Positions 6,164 to 13,308 of a stretch of 16,911 nucleotides of DNA are shown in pieces (the first letter of the stretch is position 1; the number at the start of each line of letters is the position of its first letter). The DNA comes from Pseudomonadota bacterium (GTDB lineage: Bacteria; Pseudomonadota; Gammaproteobacteria; Burkholderiales; SHXO01): positions 1 to 16,911 of the forward strand of contig JAEZCG010000053.1 in the NCBI GenBank assembly GCA_023430065.1, read 5' to 3'. The notes below the pieces were generated by a model. It was not told the origin of the DNA. It searched no databases and saw nothing but the letters and a program-made list of their open reading frames with translations. The position numbers and the translations under genes are program-made.

Positions 6164-7135
6164 TCAACCGCTGCGGACCAGACCGGCGATCTGTCGTACG
6201 TCCAGCGTCGACGCCTTCTGCTGAATCTCTCCGGCATAGCGCTGGTGCAGTCCCCGGCCCTGGCCGAGCAGGGATTCGAATGCCTGCTTGAGCCGTGCGC
6301 CGTCGAGCGTGCGTCCGCCGGCGTAGTACTGCTTGGCAACCTGCCCGAGCGCATAAGTGGTCGCGAACGACATGCCGACGCTGATGCCGGCCTTGCCGAC
6401 CGATCCCAGCATGCCGCCACCGGCTTTCTTGAGCAGGCCGCCGATCAGCTTGCGTCCGATCTGTTCCAGGTATTGTCCGGTGAGGCCCACGCCGAGCGTG
6501 GCGAGCAGATCCTTGATGTGACCGCGGTCGAGTTCGTAGCCGTATTGCTTGCCGACGCGGTACACCATCTTCATTTGCAGCGGGATGATCGCCATCGACG
6601 CAACGGACTCGGGAAGCAGTTCGAGGGCGCCGTTGAGGATGGCGTAGTTGAGGATCATCTTGTCGGTTGCCGCATCGTCCACGAGGGAGCCGCCGACCGG
6701 CTTCGCGGCACGCGTGGCAGCGGCGCTCGCGCCGGCCGGCAGGACTTCCGCCGCGACCGGCAGCGCAGCCACTTCCTCTGCGGTGGAGAGGGTTGCAGCG
6801 CTTTCCGCGGAAGACAGCTCGAGGGCGGACGCCAACTTCGCCAGGAAGGCCTTCTCCTTCTCGGACGCCACACCGTCGGCGTCGCAGGTACATACCGCCA
6901 TCTCGTACGCGAGGTGCCGCGTCTCGGGCGACTGCAGCGCGGCGACCGTCTCTTCCAGAGAGCGGCGCTTCAGCAGCACATCCTGGTAGAGCGCCGGGAG
7001 GTTCACGCCGCTCTCGGGCGCCAGGTGGTCGGTGATGCGGCGGATCTCTTCGCGCTCGCGCTCGTCCTTGCTGCCGTCGGCAAAGGCGGCCATCAGGCTG
7101 AGCGTCAATACGGCGTTGGCCTCTTGTTCAGTCAT
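6164..7135 (-). CDS. TerB-like / DUF697-like domain protein
   Basis: This 323-residue protein has an N-terminal TerB-like helical domain (about residues 1-115) with two acidic repeats, FADGSKDEREREEI (18-31) and DADGVASEKEKAFL (85-98), as in tellurite-resistance TerB-type proteins. An alanine-rich linker (about 108-148) leads to a C-terminal region (about 150-320) resembling DUF697/YcjF-type membrane-associated domains, with glycine-rich amphipathic or hydrophobic stretches (LLATLGVGLTG, GGLLKKAGGGMLGSVGKAG, SVGMSFATTYALGQ). The assignments are by recalled similarity. The role is unknown, possibly inner-membrane stress. The start at 7135 has GGAG seven bases upstream; the longer frame runs into non-coding sequence. 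It lies upstream of, and is separated by a terminator from, the ECF-linked genes. Confidence 0.8.
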   Translation of the reverse strand: MTEQEANAVLTLSLMAAFADGSKDEREREEIRRITDHLAPESGVNLPALYQDVLLKRRSLEETVAALQSPETRHLAYEMAVCTCDADGVASEKEKAFLAKLASALELSSAESAATLSTAEEVAALPVAAEVLPAGASAAATRAAKPVGGSLVDDAATDKMILNYAILNGALELLPESVASMAIIPLQMKMVYRVGKQYGYELDRGHIKDLLATLGVGLTGQYLEQIGRKLIGGLLKKAGGGMLGSVGKAGISVGMSFATTYALGQVAKQYYAGGRTLDGARLKQAFESLLGQGRGLHQRYAGEIQQKASTLDVRQIAGLVRSG

Positions 7136-7308
7136 CGCAATGCTCCAGTGGGATTGGCGATTGGAGTGGGCAACGGCGCGAAGAGTTCGCGAGGGCGGCA
7201 TGTGGGCTCGGGCCCCCGACCGTGTGCCGGGACCCCCTGGGACATAATGTCGCGTGCCGCAGTTGCGTCGGAGGCGATGCAATGGGTCCGGGCGATGGTG
7301 TGACCCAC
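7136..7308. promoter_or_regulatory. divergent intergenic region with a GACATAATGTC palindrome
   Basis: No gene is seen between the TerB/DUF697-like start and the repeat at 7309. The main feature is the perfect inverted repeat GACAT-A-ATGTC at 7241-7251. In an otherwise GC-rich region its AT core could be a -10 element or a repressor site for either divergent gene. No convincing -35 partner was found. Downstream of the repeat, 7392-7513 holds only the leader of the di-haem oxidoreductase gene. Confidence 0.25.
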
Positions 7309-7391
7309 GGTGTCATCCCGAGGCGAAGCGGAGGGATCCTCGAAGTGCTGCGCCCACGGCGAGGATTCCTCCCGTTGGTCGGAGTGACACC
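7309..7391. repeat. isolated hairpin repeat copy (83 bp)
   Basis: A single full copy runs from GGTGTCATCCCGAGGCGAAG to GGAGTGACACC, with the inner GGGATCCTCG/CGAGGATTCC stem conserved. It has features of both arrays: GAAGC as in array 2, and CCACGGCGAGGATTCCTC as in array 1. It sits between divergent genes with no tandem arm copies. Confidence 0.9.
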
Positions 7392-7513
7392 GGAGGGGGA
7401 ATGATACCGAGGGGTGGGAGACGCTCCAGTCGAAACGATGTCGCTACCGTCGCCTTGCGTTCGTGACAGTATTCGGTAAGCACGCCAATGCCGCTGTAAG
7501 GACACCGGTTTCC

Positions 7514-8956
7514 ATGCATCGCACCGTCCTGCGACTGCTCGCCATCGCCTTCGCGCTGACGCCGACCTCCGCACGGCTGGATCCGGCGCGCGTGCTGCCC
7601 CCGGACGCCATGTCGGGTGGTGCGTTGACCGTCCTGGATGCCGGCGAAACCGCCTACACGCATCCTGCGCTCGGGCTGGACGCACGTCAGCGCGAACTGT
7701 TCGCGCTCGGTCACAGGATGTTCAGCAACCGCTGGGCATTTTTCTGGTTCGAGAACGCGGAGTTCGGGCGCGGGCCGACGTCCAACGCGCAGGCCTGCAC
7801 CACCTGCCACACGAACAACGGTCGGGGATTGACGACCGGCACCCCGCCGTTGCCCTCGGTCGGCGCAGCGGGCGAGGTGCGCGATCACCACATCACCGTG
7901 CCGTTCGAGCCCGCGCCCAACATGGTGGTGCGCGTCAGCCTGCCTGGCGAGGACGCGCATGGCGGACCGAAGCCGCATCCGCAGTACGGCGATCAGTTGC
8001 AGATCTTCGGCGTGAAGGGTGTGGTACCGCCCGAGGCCAGCTTCTCGGTGGCATGGACCGAGCACACGGTCACGCTCGCGGATGGCGAGCGGGTGGCGCT
8101 GCGCAGGCCCGTCCTGACGATCGCCGACCTGGGTTACGGTCCCCTCGGCGAGGACCTGCGCAGGGGATTGCGCCTGGCGCCGGCACTGGTCGGTCTCGGC
8201 CTGCTGGAGGCCGTGCCGGAAGAGACGCTCCTCGCACTGGCCGCACGCGAGCCGGCCGACGGCATCCGCGGCAAGATCAATCGTGTCTGGGACGAGAGTT
8301 CGGGCAGCATGAGGATCGGCCGATTCGGGCTGAAGGCCAATCACGGCAGCATCCGCGAGCAGGTCGCCATCGCCTTCTTCAACGACATCGGGTTGAGCAC
8401 CCCGGTCTACCCGAGTCAGAACTGCCCTCCGATGAGCGACACGTGCAGCGTCCAGATGGTGGCGGGCAAGCCGGAGATCACCCTGCGTCGGCTCGATGCC
8501 ACCGAGTTGTACCTCCGCGCGCTGGCCGTCCCGGCGCGCCGCGACGTCGACGATCCGCAGGTGCGCCGCGGCGAGGCGCTGTTTGCACAGGCCCGCTGCG
8601 CGGTGTGCCACGTTCCCGAACTGAAGACCGGACCGTTCCCGGCGCTGCCTCTGCTCGCCCACCAGACCATCCGCCCCTACACCGACCTGCTGGTACACGA
8701 CATGGGTGAGGATCTGGCCGACGGACGGCCGGATTATCAGGCCGGAGGCAGCGAGTGGCGCACGCCGCCGCTATGGGGCATCGGGCTGGCGCAGGCCGTG
8801 AACGGCGCCGACGGCTTTCTGCATGACGGGCGTGCGCGGGATTTCGTCGAGGCCATTCTCTGGCACGGGGGCGAGGCCGAGGGCTCGCGTGACGCATTCG
8901 CACGCATGGATCGCGCTGACCGGGATGCGCTCGTCGCGTTCCTGAAGTCCCTGTAA
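7514..8956 (+). CDS. di-haem c-type oxidoreductase (DUF1111 family)
   Basis: This 480-residue exported protein has a signal peptide (about residues 1-20, MHRTVLRLLAIAFALTPTSA) and two covalent haem c sites, CTTCH at 95-99 and CAVCH at 362-366. The layout matches DUF1111 'di-haem oxidoreductase, putative peroxidase' proteins, related to MauG and bacterial cytochrome c peroxidases. Family-typical stretches are the FFWFENAEFGRGPTSNAQAC block before the first haem, VHDMGEDLADG after the second (Met397 is a possible axial ligand), and FLHDGRARD near the end. It should act in the periplasm in electron transfer or peroxide chemistry; the substrate is unknown. The ATG at 7514 gives a clean signal peptide, with AAGGA about 12 bases upstream, a long spacing. 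A GTG at 7463 would add 17 residues ahead of the signal. Confidence 0.9.
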   Translation: MHRTVLRLLAIAFALTPTSARLDPARVLPPDAMSGGALTVLDAGETAYTHPALGLDARQRELFALGHRMFSNRWAFFWFENAEFGRGPTSNAQACTTCHTNNGRGLTTGTPPLPSVGAAGEVRDHHITVPFEPAPNMVVRVSLPGEDAHGGPKPHPQYGDQLQIFGVKGVVPPEASFSVAWTEHTVTLADGERVALRRPVLTIADLGYGPLGEDLRRGLRLAPALVGLGLLEAVPEETLLALAAREPADGIRGKINRVWDESSGSMRIGRFGLKANHGSIREQVAIAFFNDIGLSTPVYPSQNCPPMSDTCSVQMVAGKPEITLRRLDATELYLRALAVPARRDVDDPQVRRGEALFAQARCAVCHVPELKTGPFPALPLLAHQTIRPYTDLLVHDMGEDLADGRPDYQAGGSEWRTPPLWGIGLAQAVNGADGFLHDGRARDFVEAILWHGGEAEGSRDAFARMDRADRDALVAFLKSL

Positions 8957-8960
8957 GCTG

Positions 8961-8987
8961 TTGCATCGCGCGCGCCGGCGCATGCAA
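8961..8987 (+). terminator. weak hairpin after the di-haem oxidoreductase gene
   Basis: TTGCAT (8961-8966) pairs with ATGCAA (8982-8987), extended by GCGC/GCGC with a one-base bulge around a 6-nt loop. It starts a few bases after the stop codon. No T-run follows and the next gene begins at 9011, so it may attenuate rather than end transcription. Confidence 0.3.
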
Positions 8988-9010
8988 GAAGACGCCGCAA
9001 GGGAGGGACG

Positions 9011-9847
9011 ATGAGGGGAAGAGTTGCGATCGTGACTGGGGCGGCAGGAGGATTCGGCCGCGTGCTGGTGCGGGGAATGCTGGAGCGCGGTGCGAGCGTG
9101 GCCGCGCTGGACGTCACCGAGACCGGTCTCGCGGTCCTGCGCGACTCCCTGCGCGAGCATGGCGAGCGCCTGTGGTGCGACGTCACGGACATCGCCGACT
9201 ACGACGCCTGCGCGCGCAGTGTCGCCGACGCCATCCGCCGACTGGGCGGCGTGCACGTGCTGGTCAACAACGCCGCGATGGGAATGAACGCGATTCGCGA
9301 GGATTCGATGGAAAACCTGGTCGGCATCCGTGAGCTGTCGCCGCAGATGTGGAACCGTTTCATTGCGGTGAACTTCACCGGCGCGTGGAACATGACGCGG
9401 GTGTGCATCGAGCCGATGCTGGCACAGCGCTGGGGCCGCATCATCGACGTCACCACCAGCTTCTTCACCATGCTGCGCGGGAGCTTCCAGCCATACGGCC
9501 CGTCCAAGGCCGGCATGGAAGCCATGGCAGCCGCGCATGCGAAGGAGTTCGAGGGCACCGGCGTGACCGTGAACGTGGTCGTGCCCGGCGGTCCGGCGGA
9601 TACGCCGATGATCCCCGACAGTTCGCCGCTCAAGCAGCAGAAGCTGATTCCGCCTTCCGCGATGGTCGCGCCGATCGTCTGGCTGTGTTCCGACGCGGCC
9701 GACGGCATCACCGGCAACCGCTACGTTGCCGCCGAATGGGATCCGGGGGCCGTCCAGGCGGACGAGGAGCGCCGCCTGCGCGGGCCCATCGCGTGGCCGC
9801 AACTGGCACAGTCCCCCGTGTGGCCCGGCGGCAAGCCGAACGAGTAG
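9011..9847 (+). CDS. short-chain dehydrogenase/reductase (SDR) family oxidoreductase
   Basis: This 278-residue NAD(P)-dependent enzyme has the classical SDR features in order: the cofactor motif TGAAGGFG at 9-16, an acidic residue (LDVTE, about 33-37) ending strand 2 that favours NAD(H), NNAAM at 86-90, and the catalytic Ser150, Tyr162 and Lys166 (TTSFF, then YGPSK). A proline-glycine segment, VVVPGGPADTPM, follows. The C-terminus (about 240-278) is longer than in minimal SDRs and rich in Trp and Pro, which may shape the active site. The substrate is not predictable. The start at 9011 has GGGAGGGACG directly upstream. It lies 54 bases after the di-haem oxidoreductase gene and leads a run of four genes. 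Confidence 0.9.
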   Translation: MRGRVAIVTGAAGGFGRVLVRGMLERGASVAALDVTETGLAVLRDSLREHGERLWCDVTDIADYDACARSVADAIRRLGGVHVLVNNAAMGMNAIREDSMENLVGIRELSPQMWNRFIAVNFTGAWNMTRVCIEPMLAQRWGRIIDVTTSFFTMLRGSFQPYGPSKAGMEAMAAAHAKEFEGTGVTVNVVVPGGPADTPMIPDSSPLKQQKLIPPSAMVAPIVWLCSDAADGITGNRYVAAEWDPGAVQADEERRLRGPIAWPQLAQSPVWPGGKPNE

Positions 9848-9886
9848 GCTCGCCGCCCGCGCAAGAAAGTGCTGGACGCGGCGAGC
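9848..9886 (+). other. stem-loop directly after the SDR stop codon
   Basis: GCTCGCCGC (9848-9856) and GCGGCGAGC (9878-9886) are perfect 9-bp inverted repeats separated by 21 bases, starting at the base after the TAG. There is no T-tract. The structure could be a weak terminator or an mRNA end-protecting or processing site between the SDR gene and the ABM gene, whose start is 59 bases beyond it. Confidence 0.35.
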
Positions 9887-9945
9887 GGCGATCGCTCGGC
9901 ACGCCGCCATCCAATCGAGTACGACGACAACAACGGAGAAATCGC

Positions 9946-10257
9946 ATGGTTCATGTCATTGCCATCATCACCGCCAAACCCGGACAACGCGAGCGCATTC
10001 TCGAGGCCATCCGCGCCAATCTGGCTGCCGTCCGCGCGGAGGAGGGCTGCATCGAGTACGGTCCGGCCATCGACCTGCCCGACGCCGGCCCGATTCAGAC
10101 GAAGGCGGGAGACGACGTGATCTTCGTCATCGAGAAGTGGGCGAGCATGGACGCGCTGCGCGCGCACGCCGCGGCACCGCACATGGCCGCTTATGCGGCG
10201 AAGGTGAAGGAGCTCATCGCCGGCCGCGTCATCCACGTGCTCGGCTCCGCCGAGTAG
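9946..10257 (+). CDS. ABM-fold small monooxygenase-like protein (YgiN type)
   Basis: This 103-residue protein has the length and pattern of antibiotic biosynthesis monooxygenase (ABM) domains, dimeric ferredoxin-like proteins including quinol monooxygenase YgiN. The start MVHVIAIITAKPGQRERILEAI, the central EEGCIEYGPAIDLPD and the terminal pattern EKWASMDALRAHAAAPHM are all typical; the last carries the conserved W...H...H arrangement. Members oxidise quinol-type or polyketide substrates without cofactor, or act as stress-related scaffolds. The start at 9946 is set by GGAGAA about six bases upstream. It is followed by the DUF3592-like gene after 21 bases, so the two are probably co-transcribed. 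Next to an SDR it may belong to one catabolic route; that is inference. Confidence 0.88.
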   Translation: MVHVIAIITAKPGQRERILEAIRANLAAVRAEEGCIEYGPAIDLPDAGPIQTKAGDDVIFVIEKWASMDALRAHAAAPHMAAYAAKVKELIAGRVIHVLGSAE

Positions 10258-10278
10258 CGGCACGTCCTCGGGACGGGC

Positions 10279-10737
10279 GTGGCGAAGACGGCAGGGTCAG
10301 GCGGTGCGCTGATCGGCGGAGCGCTTGCCCTGCTCGGTGCTGCCGCGATCGCCGTGGGCTTCGTGCTCGGCGAGGAATCGCAGATGCTGGCGGAGCAGGG
10401 GATCGAGGTGCCGGCGCGGGTCGTGCGCGTCGTCTCCCACGGGGTGGCGCAGGCCAAGCGCTATCGCGCGTTCCTCGAGGTCGAAGGGCAGCCGCCCGTG
10501 GTCTTGCAGGCGTCCGTATCGGCGGCGGAATCGGCGTCCCTCGCACCCGGCAGCGTCGTGAAGGTCACCTACTTGCCGGGCCAGGAAGGCGTCGTCGTGC
10601 TGGGAGGCATCGGAGAACTGGATGCCTTGGCGCAGCGTGCGGACTGGGCGAAGGGCGGCGGCTTCCTTCTGCTGGTCGGCGGGCTCGCGCTGATCTGGCG
10701 CGCACGCCGGGCGAAGGCGAATCGGGTACGGCAGTAG
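10279..10737 (+). CDS. small membrane protein, DUF3592-like
   Basis: This 152-residue protein starts with GTG and has a glycine/alanine-rich hydrophobic helix near residues 9-30 and a second near 125-141 (GGGFLLLVGGLALIW), ending in a basic tail (RARRAKANRVRQ). Between them is a soluble beta-rich segment with the pattern PARVVRVV...YRAFLEVEGQ...SLAPGSVVKVTYLPGQEG. This TM-beta domain-TM layout resembles DUF3592 proteins, whose function is unknown. A GGGACGGGC stretch upstream of the GTG may be a weak ribosome-binding site. It starts 21 bases after the ABM gene and ends 52 bases before the aldo/keto reductase gene, so it probably shares a transcript with them. Confidence 0.72.
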   Translation: MAKTAGSGGALIGGALALLGAAAIAVGFVLGEESQMLAEQGIEVPARVVRVVSHGVAQAKRYRAFLEVEGQPPVVLQASVSAAESASLAPGSVVKVTYLPGQEGVVVLGGIGELDALAQRADWAKGGGFLLLVGGLALIWRARRAKANRVRQ

Positions 10738-10789
10738 CGTCGTCCGCAGTTGGCGCGCGGCGACGAGCGAACTTGCGAGCGAGGCACAC

Positions 10790-11779
10790 ATGAAGACGCG
10801 TACATTCGGGCGTACCGGCCTGCAGGTCTCCGAGCTGGTGTTCGGCGGCGGCTGGGTCGGCGGCGTGCTCATTCACCAGGACGACGACACCAAGCGACGC
10901 GTCCTGAAGCGCGCCCTGGATGCGGGCATCAACTGGATCGACACCGCCGCGATGTACGGCAAGGGCCAGTCCGAGCAGGCGCTGGGGTGGCTGTTGCCGG
11001 AGGTCGACGCCAGGCCTTACCTGTCGACCAAGGCGTATCTCGATACCGGGGACCTGCGCGACATCCCTGGTCAAATCGAGAGAAGTCTGCACGACAGCCT
11101 GATGCGGATGCACCGGGACAGCGTCGATCTGTTCATTCTGCACAATCCGGTGACCGCCGAGGGACGCGACGGCGCGCTCACGCCGGAGCAGATCCTTCGT
11201 GCCGGGGGCGCACTCGAGGGGCTGCGACGGGTGCAGCACATGGGCCTCACGCGATTTGTGGGCATGACTGCGCTCGGCGAGGCGGGCAGTCTGATCGAGG
11301 TCATCGGCAGCGGGGGGTTCGACGCCGCGCAGGTCTATTACAACGTGCTCAATCCCAGCGCGGCGCGCGCCATGCCGGGCGCGTGGCAAGGACATCGATT
11401 CGACGGTGTGGTGGCGGCGTGCAAGGCGCAGGGCACGGCAGTGATGGCGATTCGCATCCTCGCCGCCGGAGTGCTCGCGACCGACGTACGGCACGGCCGC
11501 GAAGTGGTGATCACCCAGGGCGCCGACCTGCCGCTGGAGCAGCGTCGCGCCCACGCGGTGAGCGCGGCACTGGGGCAGACATGCGGCTCCCGCGCGCAGG
11601 CTGCGGTGCGCTTCGCGCTGAGCAATCCGGACATCGCCTGCGCGGTGGTCGGACTGGCCGAGCCGTCGCATCTGGAGGAGGCACTGGCGGCGCAGGCGCT
11701 CGGGCCGCTGCCGACCGAGGCGATGGAGAAGCTGGAGCAACTATATGCGGCGAACTTCGGGCTAGAAGTCGGCGTGTGA
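10790..11779 (+). CDS. aldo/keto reductase family oxidoreductase
   Basis: This 329-residue cytoplasmic NAD(P)H-dependent reductase opens with MKTRTFGRTGLQVSELVFGG, typical of bacterial aldo/keto reductases. The catalytic tetrad is visible: Asp51 and Tyr56 (IDTAAMYG), Lys81 (LSTKAY) and His118 (LFILHN). A cofactor-binding segment typical of the C-terminal part is present (AVRFALSNPDIACAVVGL). It is similar to proteins annotated as L-fucose dehydrogenase-like or general reductases; the substrate is not predictable. GAGG lies about 9 bases upstream of the ATG. It is the last gene of the plus-strand run, and the repeat array starts two bases after its stop codon. Confidence 0.9.
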   Translation: MKTRTFGRTGLQVSELVFGGGWVGGVLIHQDDDTKRRVLKRALDAGINWIDTAAMYGKGQSEQALGWLLPEVDARPYLSTKAYLDTGDLRDIPGQIERSLHDSLMRMHRDSVDLFILHNPVTAEGRDGALTPEQILRAGGALEGLRRVQHMGLTRFVGMTALGEAGSLIEVIGSGGFDAAQVYYNVLNPSAARAMPGAWQGHRFDGVVAACKAQGTAVMAIRILAAGVLATDVRHGREVVITQGADLPLEQRRAHAVSAALGQTCGSRAQAAVRFALSNPDIACAVVGLAEPSHLEEALAAQALGPLPTEAMEKLEQLYAANFGLEVGV

Positions 11780-11781
11780 TC

Positions 11782-11830
11782 GCCGTGCCGAGTCCTGAGC
11801 GAGGATTTCTCGCTGCGCTCGAAATGACAC
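11782..11830. repeat. right-arm-only partial repeat directly after the aldo/keto reductase gene
   Basis: This matches the second half of the full copies at 11906 and 12064 (gagcgaggatttctcgctgc, then gctcgaaatgacac) and begins two bases after the stop codon. The left arm is missing. Confidence 0.8.
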
Positions 11831-11834
11831 GGTA

Positions 11835-11905
11835 GTGTGTTTCTTCTCCGCGGTGTTCGTGGTGTGTCCCGTCTCCGCGATGGTCGTGGTGTGGCCCGTC
11901 TCCCC
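11835..11905. repeat. 27-bp tandem repeat, block 1
   Basis: Units begin GTGTGTYYC at 11835, 11862 and 11889, exactly 27 bp apart, with the core CTCCGCGGTGTTCGTG. The third unit fuses into the full hairpin copy: its CGGTGT core becomes the GGTGTCAT start of the copy at 11906. Confidence 0.8.
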
Positions 11906-11988
11906 GGTGTCATCCCGCGGCAAAGCCGAGGGATCCTCGCCGTGCTACGTCCAGAGCGAGGATTTCTCGCTGCGCTCGAAATGACACC
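11906..11988. repeat. 83-bp hairpin repeat, full copy (subfamily B)
   Basis: This copy runs from GGTGTCATCCCGCGGCAAAG to TCGAAATGACACC, with the inner GGGATCCTCG and CGAGGATTTC arms. It shares ccagagcgaggatttctcgc and gctcgaaatgacacc with the copy at 12064 but not with array 1. Confidence 0.9.
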
Positions 11989-11991
11989 GTA

Positions 11992-12063
11992 GTGTGTCCC
12001 TTGCTCCGCGGTGTTCGTAGTGTGTCCCGTCTCCGCGGTGTTCGTGGTGTGTCCCTTCTCCAC
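11992..12063. repeat. 27-bp tandem repeat, block 2
   Basis: Units start at 11992 (28 bp), 12020 and 12047 and carry the same GTGTGTCCC...CTCCGCGGTGTTCGT core as block 1. The last unit again runs directly into a full hairpin copy at 12064. Confidence 0.8.
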
Positions 12064-12146
12064 GGTGTCATCCCGAGGCGAAGCCGAGGGATCCTCGCCC
12101 TGCTGCGTCCAGAGCGAGGATTTCTCGCTGCGCTCGAAATGACACC
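12064..12146. repeat. 83-bp hairpin repeat, full copy (subfamily B)
   Basis: This is the cleanest subfamily B copy, from GGTGTCATCCCGAGGCGAAG to TCGAAATGACACC. It is followed by gtggtgtgtcccgtctccac, another 27-bp-type linker, and then a left-arm fragment. Confidence 0.9.
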
Positions 12147-12166
12147 GTGGTGTGTCCCGTCTCCAC

Positions 12167-12187
12167 GGTGTCATCCCGAGGCAAACC
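12167..12187. repeat. left-arm-only fragment at the end of array 2
   Basis: GGTGTCATCCCGAGGCAAAC is a truncated left arm that ends 17 bases before the stop codon of the minus-strand enzyme gene at 12205. The array therefore fills nearly the whole convergent intergenic space. Confidence 0.75.
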
Positions 12188-12204
12188 CCAATCAGCGGTG
12201 TCGG

Positions 12205-13065
12205 TTACAGGAATCGCTTTCCCCACGCTGCGTAGTCGTCGGTGCGCATCAACTGCTTCATCAGCGCTTCCGGTGCCACGCCCGTTAGCTGCGACGGCGA
12301 AGTGCCCTCGCGCAACGCCTTCAGCGTCGCATAGACCGCCTGCACGGCGGCCGCGAATGGCTGGTGCCCCTGCAGACATACGCGCACACCGCGCGACGCC
12401 AGATAGTCCAGGTCCATCAGTTCCGCGCCGACGCCGCCGAGAATCATGGGCAGGCGGATCTCCGCGGCCACGGCATCGAACTCCGCGCGCGTGGTCACGC
12501 CGACCAGGAAGATCGCGTCGACTCCGGCAGCCTGGTAGGCCTTCGCACGCCGGATCGCGTCGTCGATTCCGCTGATCGACGGCGCGCTCGTGCGCCCCGC
12601 AATCACCAGATCGGCGTCGACGCGCGCCTCCAGCGCTGCCCTCATCTTGCCCACTCCCTCCTCGATCGAGGTGAGCTGCGCCTTGCCGACCGAACCATGC
12701 GCCTGCGGCAGCACCGTATCCTCGATGGAGAAGCCGGCGACGCCGGCGACCTCGAGTTCCTGCGTCGTGCGCATGACATTGAGCGCATTGCCGTAGCCGT
12801 GATCGGCATCGCACAGCAGTGGCAGATCTGCGGCGCGGCCGATGCGCCGGGCCTGGTCGGCGAACTCGGACAGCGTGAGCAGGATGATGTCGGGCGCGCC
12901 GAGCACGGTGAGCGAGGCCACGGAGCCGGCCAGCATGCCCAGCTCGAAGCCGAGATCGCTGGCGATGCGGGCGGCGACGGGATCGTGGACGGAGGCCGGG
13001 TGAATGCAGCGGTTGCCGCTCAGCAGTGCGCGCAAGCGCCTGCGACGGGCGGTGAAGGTCGACAT
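12205..13065 (-). CDS. isocitrate lyase/PEP mutase superfamily enzyme, oxaloacetate decarboxylase-like
   Basis: This 286-residue protein has the fold signatures of the PEP mutase/isocitrate lyase superfamily: the GSVAS loop at 47-51, the metal-binding CDADHGYGNALNVM at 85-98 with Asp86 and Asp88, and SIEDT at 113-117. It closely resembles Pseudomonas-type oxaloacetate decarboxylase (the PA4872 type), including LGFELGMLAGSVASL, EEGVGKMRAALEARVD and a histidine (His234, in LQGHQPF) where that enzyme has its distinctive active-site histidine. It lacks the KKCGH-type lyase motif, so isocitrate lyase activity is unlikely. The likely reaction is oxaloacetate to pyruvate and CO2; a related 2-oxoacid is possible. 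The start at 13065 lacks a strong ribosome-binding site. It is divergent from the exported coiled-coil gene. Confidence 0.85.
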   Translation of the reverse strand: MSTFTARRRRLRALLSGNRCIHPASVHDPVAARIASDLGFELGMLAGSVASLTVLGAPDIILLTLSEFADQARRIGRAADLPLLCDADHGYGNALNVMRTTQELEVAGVAGFSIEDTVLPQAHGSVGKAQLTSIEEGVGKMRAALEARVDADLVIAGRTSAPSISGIDDAIRRAKAYQAAGVDAIFLVGVTTRAEFDAVAAEIRLPMILGGVGAELMDLDYLASRGVRVCLQGHQPFAAAVQAVYATLKALREGTSPSQLTGVAPEALMKQLMRTDDYAAWGKRFL

Positions 13066-13233
13066 ATCGGGTCGGATACCGGAGGTGGAGGCCCGCGCAG
13101 TCTACCCAGTGCTTCTCGACACTGCAGGCCGCCGGGACGCGGCTGCACGTTGGCGCGTTGCCATCGGCAGGGCCTGGCGTGACCCGTAACGCACGCGGGT
13201 GTGCCGGCGCGTAGCGAGCGCATGCAGCACTAT

Positions 13234-13247
13234 TGACGGCCATCAAT
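13234..13247. promoter_or_regulatory. possible FNR/Anr-type box in a divergent promoter region
   Basis: TTGACGGCCATCAA fits the FNR-family consensus TTGAT-N4-ATCAA with one mismatch, and the flanking A and T extend the symmetry to 16 bp. It is about 62 bases upstream of the exported-protein start (13309) and about 170 from the minus-strand enzyme start (13065). A TATTCG at 13280-13285 could be a -10, but the spacing is not ideal for class II activation. No second box was found nearby. Confidence 0.4.
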
Positions 13248-13308
13248 GTGCGCCCTGCCGGACGGCGCTGAAATGGTCGTATTCGAGTCGCCAAACGGAG
13301 TCCGGTCG

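Noticed and set aside
7495..7502. A third TGTAAGGA, upstream of the di-haem oxidoreductase start, as another ECF promoter
   Set aside because: No TCTCT-type -10 follows at the right spacing and the sequence overlaps the ribosome-binding region of the gene; the AAGGA is better explained as part of that.
7313..8698. A 461-codon frame antisense to the di-haem oxidoreductase
   Set aside because: The plus strand encodes two CxxCH motifs and a signal peptide; the antisense frame also runs through the repeat.
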